A DNA stretch of 64,000 nt from JAWKJY01 sp041393535. GTDB taxonomy: Bacteria; Actinomycetota; Thermoleophilia; Gaiellales; Gaiellaceae. The stretch lies in assembly GCA_041393535.1 (NCBI GenBank), contig JAWKJY010000005.1, positions 1 to 64,000 on the forward strand, in the 5' to 3' direction. The notes beneath the pieces are model-generated. The model saw only the letters and a program-made list of their open reading frames with translations, ran no database searches and was not told the origin of the DNA. The position numbers and the translations under genes are program-made. Of the stretch, positions 9,121-18,297 are shown in pieces; position 1 is the stretch's first letter, and the number at the start of each line of letters is the position of its first letter.

Positions 9121-10707
9121 ATGAGGGCCAGGATCGCAGCGCTCGCGTGCGGAGGGATCGCCGTGCTGGCGCTGGCGGCGCTTCCGTCGGCGGCGCCGGC
9201 CGCGACGTGCAGCCCGGGTCCGAAGGCGCGCTGCGCCGGCGCCGATCTGGCCAGCGCCAAGCTCGTCGGCAAGGACCTCTCCCGGGCGAACCTCTCTCGG
9301 GCGAAGCTCGCGAAGGCCAAGCTCGTCCGGGCACGGCTCGCCGGCGCCAACCTGTCGCGGGCCGACCTCACGAGGGCCAACCTGTCCCGCGCGAACCTGA
9401 CCCGCGCGAACCTGACCCGCGCCACGCTCGTGAAGGCGAACCTCGGGCGCGCCGACCTCCTCCGTGCCACGCTCGTCGGGGCGAACCTGAAGGGCGCCGA
9501 CCTCCGGGGGGCACGCCTCGTGCGCGCCAGGCTCCGCAACGCGGATCTGCGCGGCGCGCGGATCGGTGCGCCCGGGTCGACCGCTCCAGCCGCCGCCGCG
9601 GGGCGGCACCTGACGGCGGCCGGCGGCTGCATCTGGGGCAGGATCTGCGGGGGCAACCTCTCGTACGCCGACCTGCGTGGCGCCACGCTCACGAGCGCGA
9701 TCATCGTCGGGGCCGACATGGCGCGCGCGAACCTGTCGGGCGCCAGGCTGGGACGCGCCATCCTCTCGGAGACGCGGCTCGTCGAGGCGAACCTCGCGGG
9801 TGCCGATCTGACCGGCGCCTCGATCACCACCCTCGACGCCCGCGGTGCGAACCTCGACGGCGTGATCCTCGACGATGCCGTCATCACCGACGTCGATCTC
9901 TCGGGCGCCTCGCTCGTCGGCGTCGATCTGCGGGGCGCGCTGCTGACCAACGTCGATCTCCGCGGCGCGAACCTGAGCGGCGCGAACCTGAGCGGCGTCG
10001 ACCTGCGCACGGTGAAGCTCGACTCGGCCACGCTCGCCGGCGCGAACCTCGAGGGCGCGATCCTGCCCGAGGGCCTCGTGACCTCGCTGCCCGAGCTCGC
10101 GATCACGGCCGGCAAGGCGTTCTCGGCCACGGTCGCGAGGACGGACGCGACGGTGGAGTGCGTCGACGTCACGACCTGCTCGGCGCCGGTCGTCTACGGC
10201 CAGCCGACGACGCTGTCGGTGCGGACGACCTGGGCCGGGTTCGCGATGTGCCCGGACGGGCCCGTTCGGCTCGTCCAGGCGGCCGGCGACTCCTCCTACA
10301 GCGGCACGTGCACGTTCGCCCCCTACCAGGGCCTCTCCGTCGCCTTGCGGGAGGCGCGCTGGGTCAGCGTCCTCGTCTACGACCTGTCCTCCCAGCCGGC
10401 GCCGTTCCCGCGGATCAGCATCGAGTGGCGCGAGCCGCCGACCTACGTGCTCGTCGAGCCCGCCCAGGTCTGCGAGAACGCAACCCGATGCGACGGCTTC
10501 TACCCGGCTGGGGCCTCCGTCAAGGTCGTGACCAGGGGAGACCAGCCCTACTACGCGGGCGACGACGCAGGCTGCACGGGCGGGACGGCCGGGGCCGGGT
10601 TCGTGATGGCGGACAGCGACCCGTTCGAGCTGACCTGCAACGTCGACGGCAGCGGCACGCCGCAGGCGCTCACGGCGGACAGGTATCTCGTGCTGACGAT
10701 CTCCTAG
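9121..10707 (+). CDS. Secreted pentapeptide-repeat protein with cysteine-rich C-terminal region
   Basis: A 528-residue exported protein. A signal peptide (residues 1-27) is followed by two blocks of A(D/N)LxxA pentapeptide repeats, about residues 38-148 and 179-320. These should form right-handed quadrilateral beta-helices. Between them lies a short Cys-containing break (CIWGRICGGN). The last ~200 residues are different: two similar, beta-rich segments each with paired cysteines (VECVDVTTC...GTCTF and QVCENATRC...ELTCN), likely disulfide-bonded Ig-like modules. Pentapeptide proteins are mostly cytoplasmic, so an exported, two-helix form with this tail is notable. No known function; possibly structural or surface binding. 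Confidence 0.88.
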   Translation: MRARIAALACGGIAVLALAALPSAAPAATCSPGPKARCAGADLASAKLVGKDLSRANLSRAKLAKAKLVRARLAGANLSRADLTRANLSRANLTRANLTRATLVKANLGRADLLRATLVGANLKGADLRGARLVRARLRNADLRGARIGAPGSTAPAAAAGRHLTAAGGCIWGRICGGNLSYADLRGATLTSAIIVGADMARANLSGARLGRAILSETRLVEANLAGADLTGASITTLDARGANLDGVILDDAVITDVDLSGASLVGVDLRGALLTNVDLRGANLSGANLSGVDLRTVKLDSATLAGANLEGAILPEGLVTSLPELAITAGKAFSATVARTDATVECVDVTTCSAPVVYGQPTTLSVRTTWAGFAMCPDGPVRLVQAAGDSSYSGTCTFAPYQGLSVALREARWVSVLVYDLSSQPAPFPRISIEWREPPTYVLVEPAQVCENATRCDGFYPAGASVKVVTRGDQPYYAGDDAGCTGGTAGAGFVMADSDPFELTCNVDGSGTPQALTADRYLVLTIS

Positions 10708-10778
10708 GGAGTCGCCGCGGGCGGCGGGCCTCGTAGGATCCGCGGGCACCGGCCACACACGACCCACGGGAGTCACGC

Positions 10779-11072
10779 ATGCCCGCGTACCTGATCGTCG
10801 ACGTCGACCTGAAGGACATGGACGCCTACCGCGAGAGCGGCTATCTGACGGCCGTGCCCGAGATCGCGGCGAAGCACGGCGGCCGCTACATCGTGCGCGG
10901 GGGCGAGCTCGTCCAGCTCGAGGGCTCGTGGATGCCGAAGCGGCTGGTGATCGTCGAGTTCCCGGACATGGAGTCCCTCCAGGCGTTCCACTCCTCCGAG
11001 GAGTACGCGCCGTACCTGGCGATCCGCAACCAGCTGGCCACGTCGCACGCGATCGCCGTCCAGGGCCTGTAG
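10779..11072 (+). CDS. DUF1330 family protein
   Basis: A 97-residue protein with the DUF1330 dimeric alpha/beta-barrel pattern: PAYLIVDVDLKD at the N-terminus, KHGGRYIVRGG at about residue 27, and KRLVIVEFPDMESLQAFHSS at about residue 50. The biochemical role of the family is unknown. It appears to be a single-gene unit with its own hairpin terminator 12 bp beyond the stop. Confidence 0.9.
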   Translation: MPAYLIVDVDLKDMDAYRESGYLTAVPEIAAKHGGRYIVRGGELVQLEGSWMPKRLVIVEFPDMESLQAFHSSEEYAPYLAIRNQLATSHAIAVQGL

Positions 11073-11083
11073 CGGTGAGCGGC

Positions 11084-11113
11084 CGGGCTCGCGGGCGTGG
11101 GCCCGCGAGCCCG
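11084..11113 (+). terminator. Hairpin terminator after the DUF1330 gene
   Basis: A perfect 13-bp inverted repeat, CGGGCTCGCGGGC (11084-11096) and its complement (11101-11113), with a four-base loop. It has no T-tract, which is common for terminators in very GC-rich actinobacteria. Confidence 0.7.
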
Positions 11114-11144
11114 CGCCGGCGCACCCGACGGGCGTGTGTGGACG

Positions 11145-11243
11145 AATCGGCGCACGATCGGCACGAGCGCGTGACCCACCCGTGCGCATTCGCGCCGTAG
11201 GCTGGGCGCCGGAGGCGCGTGGTTCCCCCACCCAGGGTGGGAG
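11145..11243 (+). repeat. Dispersed intergenic repeat, copy A (inverted partner at 18072-18170)
   Basis: This 99-bp sequence matches the reverse complement of 18072-18170 at about 80% by hand alignment. The last ~38 bp are nearly identical. They contain two adjacent perfect hairpins: GCGCC-GGA-GGCGC, and CCCACCC/GGGTGGG around one variable base. A further shared block, TGGCCGTCCGGGACG, follows about 57 bp downstream. The copy lies in the 332-bp gap 11073-11404 between two convergent genes, which holds no gene I can support. That gap also contains CCGGAACGGCC paired with GGCCGTTCCGG near 11260-11295. Hairpins, position and inverted orientation suggest a mobile or structured-RNA element. Confidence 0.75.
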
Positions 11244-11404
11244 TCCCGGGAGGGTGGCCGGAACGGCCATGTCCCGGTCGGACGGGGCCGTTCCGGGCAT
11301 GGCCGTCCGGGACGTGCACGGGAGGCGTCCGGCGCCCGGCGCCGGGGCGGGAGCGGCGGGCCCGGCCTTCCCAGCCGCCCCGCCGGAGCGCAGGCTGGCT
11401 GCCC

Positions 11405-12355
11405 CTAGCCGCCCTGGCTCGCGCAGAGCGCCGTGACGTCCAGCCGCCAGCCGGCCTGCGTGTCGGCCGTCGTCTGCGCGGACGCCTGCCAGCCGTTGCC
11501 GCTGATCGTGCTCGAGGTCAGGGCGAACGGCACCGTCTCGCCCTCGGGCCCGACGAGCGCCGCGCCGCCCGAGACGACCTGCGTCCCCTCGGGGCAGGTG
11601 GCGACGATCGGGCCCTTCGCCGACGCGGGGCCGCCGTCGCTCGACTCGCGCACCGGCTGCACCGAGAGGCCGAGCGCGGAGAGGTCGAGGCCCTCGACCG
11701 ACCTCGCGACCTCGGCGCTCGGAACCGTCCCCAGCGTCGACTCGTCGATCTGGTCGCCGGTGAGCGAGTCGGCCACGACCTTCTCGGGCGTGATCGCGCC
11801 GTCCGCGAGCGCGCGCGCGCCGACGGCGCCGTCGACCAGGGCCGGGTCGCCGATCGCGCCCTCGGCGATCTTCGCGGCGCCGATCGCGCCGTCCGCGATC
11901 TTCGCGCCCGAGACGGCGCCGTCGTTCAGCTTCGCGCGCGTCACGCCGCCGTCGGCGATCGCGCGTGGCGTCACCGCGCCGTCGGCGAGCTTCGCGGGCC
12001 CGACCGACCCGTCGGCGAGCTTGTCGTTCGTCACGGCCCCGTCGGCGAGCGCCGGCGTCGCGACGGCCTGCTCGGCCACCTTGTCCGCGACGACCGCGCC
12101 GTCGGCGAGGTTCTCGGAGCCGAGCACGAGCCCGGCCGCGCTCGGCGTCGCGTTGTCGCGCCCCAGCGCGAGCGCGCCGGCGACGAGCGCGGCGATCGCG
12201 ATCAGCGCCGCGACGACCCCGAGGACGATCGGGAGGACGTCCCGGCCCTCGTCCGCCGGGGGCTGCTCCAGCGGCCCGGGGCCGTACCCGTAGGGGGAGC
12301 GCGGCCCGGCGCCACCCCAGCCGCCGCCCGGCCCCGTGGTTCCACGCTCGCTCAT
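11405..12355 (-). CDS. Membrane-anchored protein with tandem decapeptide (LADGAVxxxK) repeats
   Basis: About 316 residues. A short Gly/Pro/Tyr-rich cytoplasmic head is followed by one transmembrane helix (around residues 40-62). An extracellular stalk of about eleven decapeptide repeats follows, consensus (L/I)-A-D-G-A-(V/I)-x-x-x-K. A C-terminal head carries paired cysteines (CPEGTQVVSGGA ... LDVTALC). Similar repeats occur in phage-fibre-like and bacterial surface stalk proteins; here a type II membrane orientation is likely. Function unknown; adhesion or surface display is a guess. The start is the ATG at 12355, preceded by GGAAGGAG. It lies 52 bp downstream of the photolyase gene on the same strand and may share its transcript. 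Confidence 0.8.
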   Translation of the reverse strand: MSERGTTGPGGGWGGAGPRSPYGYGPGPLEQPPADEGRDVLPIVLGVVAALIAIAALVAGALALGRDNATPSAAGLVLGSENLADGAVVADKVAEQAVATPALADGAVTNDKLADGSVGPAKLADGAVTPRAIADGGVTRAKLNDGAVSGAKIADGAIGAAKIAEGAIGDPALVDGAVGARALADGAITPEKVVADSLTGDQIDESTLGTVPSAEVARSVEGLDLSALGLSVQPVRESSDGGPASAKGPIVATCPEGTQVVSGGAALVGPEGETVPFALTSSTISGNGWQASAQTTADTQAGWRLDVTALCASQGG

Positions 12356-12407
12356 CGTCGCGCTCCTTCCGTCCGCAGGTGCGGACACTGGGTTCGTCGG
12401 GGAGAGG

Positions 12408-13895
12408 TCACAACCTGCCGGCGTCGAGTCGGGCGAGGACGTCCCGCGCGCGCTCGCGCACCGCGTCGAGGTCGGAGAGCCTGGCCAGCCCGGCGAGCGG
12501 CTGGCGCATCCGGTGGTTGCCGCGCAGCCGATCGGCGTTCCGCGCGAGGAAGTCCCAGTAGAGGGTCGTGTACGGGCACGCGTCCTCGCCGACCCGTCGC
12601 CTCGGGTCGAACGCGCAGCCCCGGCAGTGGTCGCTCATGCGGTCGACGTAGGAGCCGCCGGCCGCGTAGGGCTTCGTCGCCATGCGTCCGCCGTCCGCGT
12701 GCAGGGCCATGCCGACGACGTTCGGGAGCATCACCCACTCGGCGCCGTCGACGAACGACCGCCACATCCAGTCGACCATCTCCCTCGGTGTGACTCCCGC
12801 GAGGAGCGCGAGGTTCCCCAGGATCATCAGCCGCTCGATGTGGTGCGCGTACGCGCGCTCGTGGACGCCCTCGAGCGTCGCCGCCAGGCACGCCATCCGC
12901 GTCGGTGCCGCGCCCGTGAGCGCCGGCGGCAGGGGCCGCGTCGCTCCGAGCGCGTTCTCGTCCCGGTAGCCGGGGAGCCAGCGCCGGTAGACGCCCCACA
13001 CGTACTCGCGCCAGCCGATCACCTGGCGGACGAAGCCCTCCGCCGACGCGAGCGGGACGCGGCCCTCGCGGTAGGCGCCCTCGGCCGCGTCGACCACCTC
13101 GCCCGGGTGGAGCAGTCCGAGGTTCAGCGCCGGGGAGAGGGTCGAGTGCGCGAGCAGCGGCTCGCCGCGCAGCATCGCGTCCTGGTGCGGCCCGAAGCGG
13201 GGGAGCGCCTCGTCGACGAACCAGGCGAGCCGCTCGAGCGCCTGGGCCCGCGAGGTCGGCCAGAGGCCCGCGGGCCCGGCGCCCCAGGCGGTCGGCGGCA
13301 GCGAGGCCACCACCTCGCGGTCGAGGTCGTCGAGCGGGATCGGCCGTCGCTGCGGCCACGCTCGGCCGTCGCGCGGCGGCGGCTCGCGGTTCTCGCGGTC
13401 GAGGTTCCAGGTGCCGCCGCACGGCTCGTCGCCGTCCATCAGGACGTCGAGCCGGCGGCGCTGCCAGCGGTAGAAGTCCTCGAGGACGAGTCGCGGCCGC
13501 CCGTCGGCCCACGCGTCGAACTCCTCGCCGTGGCACAGGAGCTGGTTCGAGCGGACGACGTCGACGCCCTCCCGGTGCAGCAGCGCGAGCCCGTCCCAGG
13601 AGAGCGGCTCCATCGCGCGCACCGCGGACGGCCGGTGCTCGGCCCGGTGGGCGGCGAGCCCCGCGGCGAGGGACGGCGCGCGCCTGTGGTCGACCTCGAA
13701 GCCCGCCGCCGCCAGGTCGCGCGCGAGCCGGCGCATCGAGGCGAGCACGACGTGGAGCCGCTGCCGGTGCCAGGCCTTCGACGCCAGCTTCGCCTCGCTC
13801 TCGACGAGCAGGATGCGCGTCGCGCCCGGACGCGCGCCCTCCAGGCTCGCGATCCAGGGGCCGAGCTGGTCGCCGAGGATCCAGACGGTCTCCAT
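12408..13895 (-). CDS. FeS-type cryptochrome/photolyase family protein (PhrB/CryB-like)
   Basis: A 495-residue flavoprotein of the bacterial (6-4) photolyase group, which uses light to repair UV lesions in DNA or acts as a light sensor. The N-terminus METVWILGDQLGPW is typical. Conserved FAD-site segments include EGFVRQVIGWREYVWG and HIERLMILGNLALLAG. The C-terminal cluster SDHCRGCAFDP...GEDACPYTTLYWDFL supplies three of the four expected Fe4S4 cysteines; the fourth is probably the Cys in RMACLAATLEG. The start ATG at 13895 is divergent from the STAND gene 59 bp away. Repair is likelier than signalling, but sequence alone does not decide. Confidence 0.9.
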   Translation of the reverse strand: METVWILGDQLGPWIASLEGARPGATRILLVESEAKLASKAWHRQRLHVVLASMRRLARDLAAAGFEVDHRRAPSLAAGLAAHRAEHRPSAVRAMEPLSWDGLALLHREGVDVVRSNQLLCHGEEFDAWADGRPRLVLEDFYRWQRRRLDVLMDGDEPCGGTWNLDRENREPPPRDGRAWPQRRPIPLDDLDREVVASLPPTAWGAGPAGLWPTSRAQALERLAWFVDEALPRFGPHQDAMLRGEPLLAHSTLSPALNLGLLHPGEVVDAAEGAYREGRVPLASAEGFVRQVIGWREYVWGVYRRWLPGYRDENALGATRPLPPALTGAAPTRMACLAATLEGVHERAYAHHIERLMILGNLALLAGVTPREMVDWMWRSFVDGAEWVMLPNVVGMALHADGGRMATKPYAAGGSYVDRMSDHCRGCAFDPRRRVGEDACPYTTLYWDFLARNADRLRGNHRMRQPLAGLARLSDLDAVRERARDVLARLDAGRL

Positions 13896-13953
13896 CGTTC
13901 GATCGTGACACGCGCCGACGAGGTGCCGGCGATCACGTGCGTAGCATTCCCGC

Positions 13954-16900
13954 GTGGCCGACGAGCGCACCATGCGCGTCTTCGTCTCCTCGACGTTCCG
14001 CGACATGCAGGCGGAGCGCGAGGAGCTCGTCAAGCGCGTGTTCCCGGAGATCCGCGCCGCGTGCGAGCGGCGGGGCGTCGCCTGGAGCGAGGTCGACCTC
14101 CGCTGGGGCGTCACGGACGAGCAGAAGGCCGAGGGCGCGGTGCTGCCGGTCTGCCTCGCGGAGATCGAGCGCAGCCGGCCGTTCTTCCTCGGGCTGCTCG
14201 GCCAGCGGTACGGCTGGGTGCCCGACGAGATCCCGGGCGACCTGCGCGCGCGAGAGGCCTGGCTCGCCGACGACGACGGCCGCTCGGTCACGGAGCTCGA
14301 GATCCTCCACGGCGTGCTCAACGACCCGGCGATGGCCGGGCACGCGTTCTTCTACGTGCGCGACGCGGCCTGGCTCCAGACCGTGCCAGAGGCCGAGCGC
14401 GGCGCGTACGTCGAGGGGCCGACGGCCGACGAGGTCGAGGCGCTGGGCGAGGCCGGCGCCGAGCAGCGTGCCTCGACGCGGCGGGCCCGCCTGGCCGCCC
14501 TGGGCGCGCGCCTGCGCGCGAGCGGCTTCCCGGTGCGCGACTACCCCGAGCCGCGTGCGGTCGGCGACCTCGTCCGCGCCGACCTGCTCGCGCTGCTCGA
14601 TCAGCTCTACCCGGAGACCGAGCCGCCCGACCCGCTCGCCCGCGCAAGGCTCGACCAGGCCGCGCACGAGCGGCGGCTCCTCGACGGGCGCTCGCGCGGC
14701 CGCAACTCGTCGGCGCGATCGACGCGGCCGTTGCGCGCGGGCCGGTCGTCGTCACGGGGCCCGAGGGGATCGGCGCGTCGACCGCGCTCGCGGCCTGGTC
14801 GGCCGCGAGGCGGGCGGCGGGCGAGCCCGTGCTCGTCCACCACGTCCAGGCCCACCCCCGCGCAGCCGACGAGGCAGGGCTGCTGGGGACGCTCGTCGCC
14901 GGGCTCCAGGACGCCTGCGGCGAGGCGGTCGCGCTGCCCGACGAGCTCGCGCGTCGACGTCGCGCCCTCGCCGAGTGGCTGCGGCGCGCGAGCGCCGCCC
15001 GTCCGCTCGTCCTCGTCCTCGACGGGATCCACCAGCTCGAGGCGGCAGGCGCCGTCGGGCTGCCGTGGCTGCCGCGGGAGGTGCCACCCGGCGTCCGCGT
15101 CGTCGTCGGAGCCGGCAGCGGGGAGGCCGCCGCGGAGCTGCGGGCGCGCGGCTACGCCGAGGTCGCCGTGCCGCTGCTCGACGCCGCGGAGCGGCGCTCG
15201 CTCGCGGTCGGCTTCCTCGCCCGCTACGCGAAGGGGCTCGACGCGCACCACCTCGACCGGCTGGCGGCCTCCGGGCCGTGCGGCTCGCCGCTCCACCTGC
15301 GGATCGTGCTCGACGAGCTGCGCCAGCACGGCGACCACTTCACGCTCGGCGGCGAGCTGGATCGGCTGCTCGCACCGGGGGACACGGACGGCCTCGTCGG
15401 GGTGGTGCTCGACCGCTGGCAGCGCGACTACGAGGTCGATCGGCCCGGGCTCGTCGGCGACGCCCTGACGGCGATCCGTTCGGCGCGGACGGGGCTCGAG
15501 GAGGCGGAGCTGCTGCTCCTCCTCGGCGAGGGCGGCGCGCCCGCCGCCCGGCGTCCGTGGTCGACGCTCTCGCTGGCTGCGGGGACGCTACTCGCCCAGG
15601 CCGGCGGCCGCATCCGGCCCGGTGCGGGGGCGCTCGCCCGCGCGATCGACGCGCGGTTCCTCCCGGACGAGGCGACGCGGCGCGGGGCGCACGCGCGGCT
15701 CGCCGCGTACTTCGCGGGCCGCAGGCTCGGGCCGCGCGTCGTCGACGAGCTGCCGGCGCAGCTCGCAGGCGCCGGCGACTGGGACGCCCTCGCGCGTCTG
15801 CTCGGCGACCCGGCCTTCCTCCTCGCCGCCGCCCGGCGGGACGTGGCGGAGCTGAAGCGCCACGTCGTCGCGCTCGAGGCGGCGTCCGCGCACCGGCTGC
15901 CCGCGCTGCTCGGCCCGCTCCTCGCGGACGTCGCCGCGGCGCCGGACGCCGCCTGGCTCGCCGCGCGTCTGCTCGCGGACACGGGGCACCTCGACGCGTC
16001 GATCGCCGCCCAGCGCGCGCTCGTCGAGGCGCTGCGCGGCGAGGCGACGGAACGGCTCGAGGCGGCGATCGGCAACCTGGCGGCGACGCTCGAGCAGCAG
16101 GGCGACCACGCCGGCGCGCTCGCGGCCCTCGCGGAGCAGGAGCCGCTCGTCCGGTCGCACGGCGGCGAGCCGCTCACGCGGCTGCTGCTCAACCGCGGCG
16201 CCGCGCTCCGCGGCCTGCGCCGCTTCGACGAGGCGGTCGCCGATCTCGTCGAGGCCGAGCGGCTCGCGCGCGAGCGCGACGACGATCGCGACCTGCAGAC
16301 GGCGCTCGGCAACCGCGCGCTCGTCGAGCGGGATCGCGGCGATCTCGCCGAGGCCGCGCGGCTCGTCGCCGAGCAGGAGGCGGTCGTCGGCCGCATCGGC
16401 GATCCGTCGCTGCGCGCGGCCGTCCTCGTCAATCGCGCCGCGATCGCCGCCGACCGCGGCGAGCTCGACGCGGCGGACGCGGCGCTGGTGGAGGCGGAGG
16501 CGACGGCGCGGAGCCTCGGCGACGTCGAGTGGCTCACCGCGGTCCTCTCGTCCCGCGTGTCGATCCTCGCCGCGCGTGGACGCCTCGCGGAGGCGGAGGC
16601 GCTCGCGCGCGAGCAGGCAGCGCTCGGCGAGCGGGCCGGCGACCCCGAGGTGCAGCGGTCGAGCCTCGCCCTGCGCGCGCACCTGCGTCACCTGCAGGGC
16701 GACCGCGACGGCGCCCTCGAGCTCGCGGCCCTGCTCGAGTCGCGTGGACGCGAGCGTGGCGACGACCTCGCGGTCGCGCTCGCGCTCGGGCAGCGCGGCG
16801 TCGTCCTGCGCGAGCTCGGCGACCTCGACGGCGCGCTCGCGGCCCACCGGGCGGAGGAGCAGCTCTACCGGGCGCGCGGCGACGAGAGCGGGATCGAGGC

Positions 16901-17777
16901 GAGCATCGGCAACCAGGGCTCGGTGCACGCCGCGCGCGGTGACGTGCCGGAGGCGCTCGCCGCCTACCGGGAGCTCGAGCGGCTCGCCCGGGCGAGTGGC
17001 CGGGAGCCGGCCCTCCAGACCGCCCTCGGCAACCAGGGCGCCGTGCTCGCCGCGACCGGCGACGTCGCCGGCGCCGAGCGGTGCTTCCTCGAGCAGCTCG
17101 ACGTCTGCCAGCGGCTCGGCCATCGGGAGGGCCTGCGCCAGGCGCTGACCGGGATCCTCGGGATCGCGTCGAGCCACCGGGACGCGAGCCGCGCGCTCGA
17201 CGTGCTCGTCCGCCTCGCCGACCAGGCGCGCGCGAGCGGCGACGGCGGCACGCTCGCCGACGCGCTCGCGCAGCGGTCGGTCGTGCTGGCGCAGCTCGGC
17301 CGCGCGGCGGAGGCGGCGCCGCTGCTCGAGGAGGCCGAGGCGGCCGCGCGCGGTGCCGGGGACGACGCGTCGCTCCAGCTCGTGCTCGAGCAGCGGGCGC
17401 TCGCGCTGATGCAGCGCGATCCGCGCGCGGCGCTCCCGGTGCTCGGCGAGCAGGAGCGGCTGGCGCGCGCGCTCGGCGACCCGCGCGCGCTCGCGAGCTG
17501 CCTCGGCAACCAGGCGGTCTGCCTGCACCATCTCGGCGAGCGCGAGCGGGTCCTGCCGCTCCTCGACGAGCAGGTCGGGCTCTGCCGGCAGGTCGGCGAG
17601 CCGCACGCGCTCGCGATCGCGCTCGCGAACCGCGGCGAGGCGCTCACGCACCTGCGGGAGCGGCGCGACGAGGGCTTCCAGCACCTCGCCGAGGCCGAGC
17701 GGATCGCGCGGCAGCTCGGGAACCTCCAGTTCGCGCAGCAGATCGCGCAGCTCACGGCGAGCCTGCGCGGGCGCTGA
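13954..17777 (+). CDS. DUF4062-STAND NTPase with C-terminal TPR array (nephrocystin-3-like), one frameshift
   Basis: About 1,270 residues in three parts. Residues ~7-130 are a DUF4062 domain (MRVFVSSTFRDMQAERE, VDLRWGVTDEQ, FFLGLLGQRYGWVP), as in nephrocystin-3 and TEP1-like proteins. Residues ~255-620 are a STAND-type P-loop NTPase: Walker A VVTGPEGIGAST, Walker B LVLVLDGIHQL, and a GSPL turn like the STAND GxP motif. From ~675 to the end there are about eleven TPR units (for example IGNQGSVHAARGDVPEALAAY). This is the plan of signal-transducing NTPases with an N-terminal effector and a C-terminal sensor, many of which serve in phage defence or programmed death. The frame changes near 14697, between effector and NTPase. 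It starts at GTG 13954 or ATG 13972. Its target is unknown. Confidence 0.85.
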
Positions 17778-18071
17778 CCCTCGCGCGGCCGGGTCGCGCC
17801 TGCCCGGGCTGCCGCGCGTAAGGGCCCGCCCAAGCCCGCGCGGTCGCGCCGTACGCCTCCGCGAGCCGGCCTGGCGCGTTCGCCGTCCAGGCCCCGCCGC
17901 GGCCGCCCTTGCCGCGGCCGCCGCACGCCTGCTCGCGCCCCACCACTGTCGCGCCCGCCCGTGCCGCGTCCACCCGATTGCCTCCACCGGCGCCGGCCGA
18001 CGATCCCGCCGCACCCGTCCCGGACGGCCACGTCCTCGATCCCGCCGCCCGCGCGCGCCCGCGCGACAGAC

Positions 18072-18170
18072 CTCCCACCCAGGGTGGGGGAACCACGCGC
18101 CTCCGGCGCAGACGCTAGCGCCGAGATCCGCACGGGTGTGACACGTGAGCGTGCCGATCTCGTGCCGATT
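18072..18170 (-). repeat. Dispersed intergenic repeat, copy B (inverted partner at 11145-11243)
   Basis: The reverse-orientation partner of copy A: same outer end (AATCGGC), same inner hairpins GCGCC-GGA-GGCGC and CCCACCC-T-GGGTGGG. The shared TGGCCGTCCGGGACG block follows about 42 bp further on, on the minus strand. It sits in the 520-bp gap 17778-18297 between the STAND gene and the SDR gene. The rest of that gap is low-complexity GC-rich sequence with one minus-strand open frame (17752-18096) that I do not believe codes. With copy A it brackets about 6.8 kb, both hairpin ends pointing inward. Confidence 0.75.
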
Positions 18171-18297
18171 CCTCCCCGGGCGACACGGCGGGCGGGGCGC
18201 GCGGTCGGTCGTCGCCGGCGCGGCCGGGCGATCGCGGCTAGCCTCCGCGCGGCGCGGGACAGCCCCGCGGGCACTGGAGCCGACCCGGGAGAGGGAC

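Noticed and set aside
9240..10080. Regular DNA repeats resembling a CRISPR or minisatellite
   Set aside because: The period follows pentapeptide codons inside an intact gene; there are no constant repeats with unique spacers.
11145..11243. A c-di-AMP (ydaO) or c-di-GMP riboswitch
   Set aside because: Neither the conserved ydaO core nor the GEMM core can be placed, and no gene follows in the right orientation for either copy.
11870..12110. Short tandem DNA repeats near a convergent gap
   Set aside because: They encode the decapeptide repeats of the stalk protein and are explained by its coding sequence.
14690..14705. Programmed frameshift in the STAND gene
   Set aside because: No slippery heptamer is visible, and similar breaks occur throughout the window, so sequence error is simpler.
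17752..18096. A minus-strand frame after repeat copy B as a small gene
   Set aside because: Low-complexity Arg/Gly/Ala product, no ribosome site, and it runs antisense into the STAND gene; similarity to copy A is at DNA level only.
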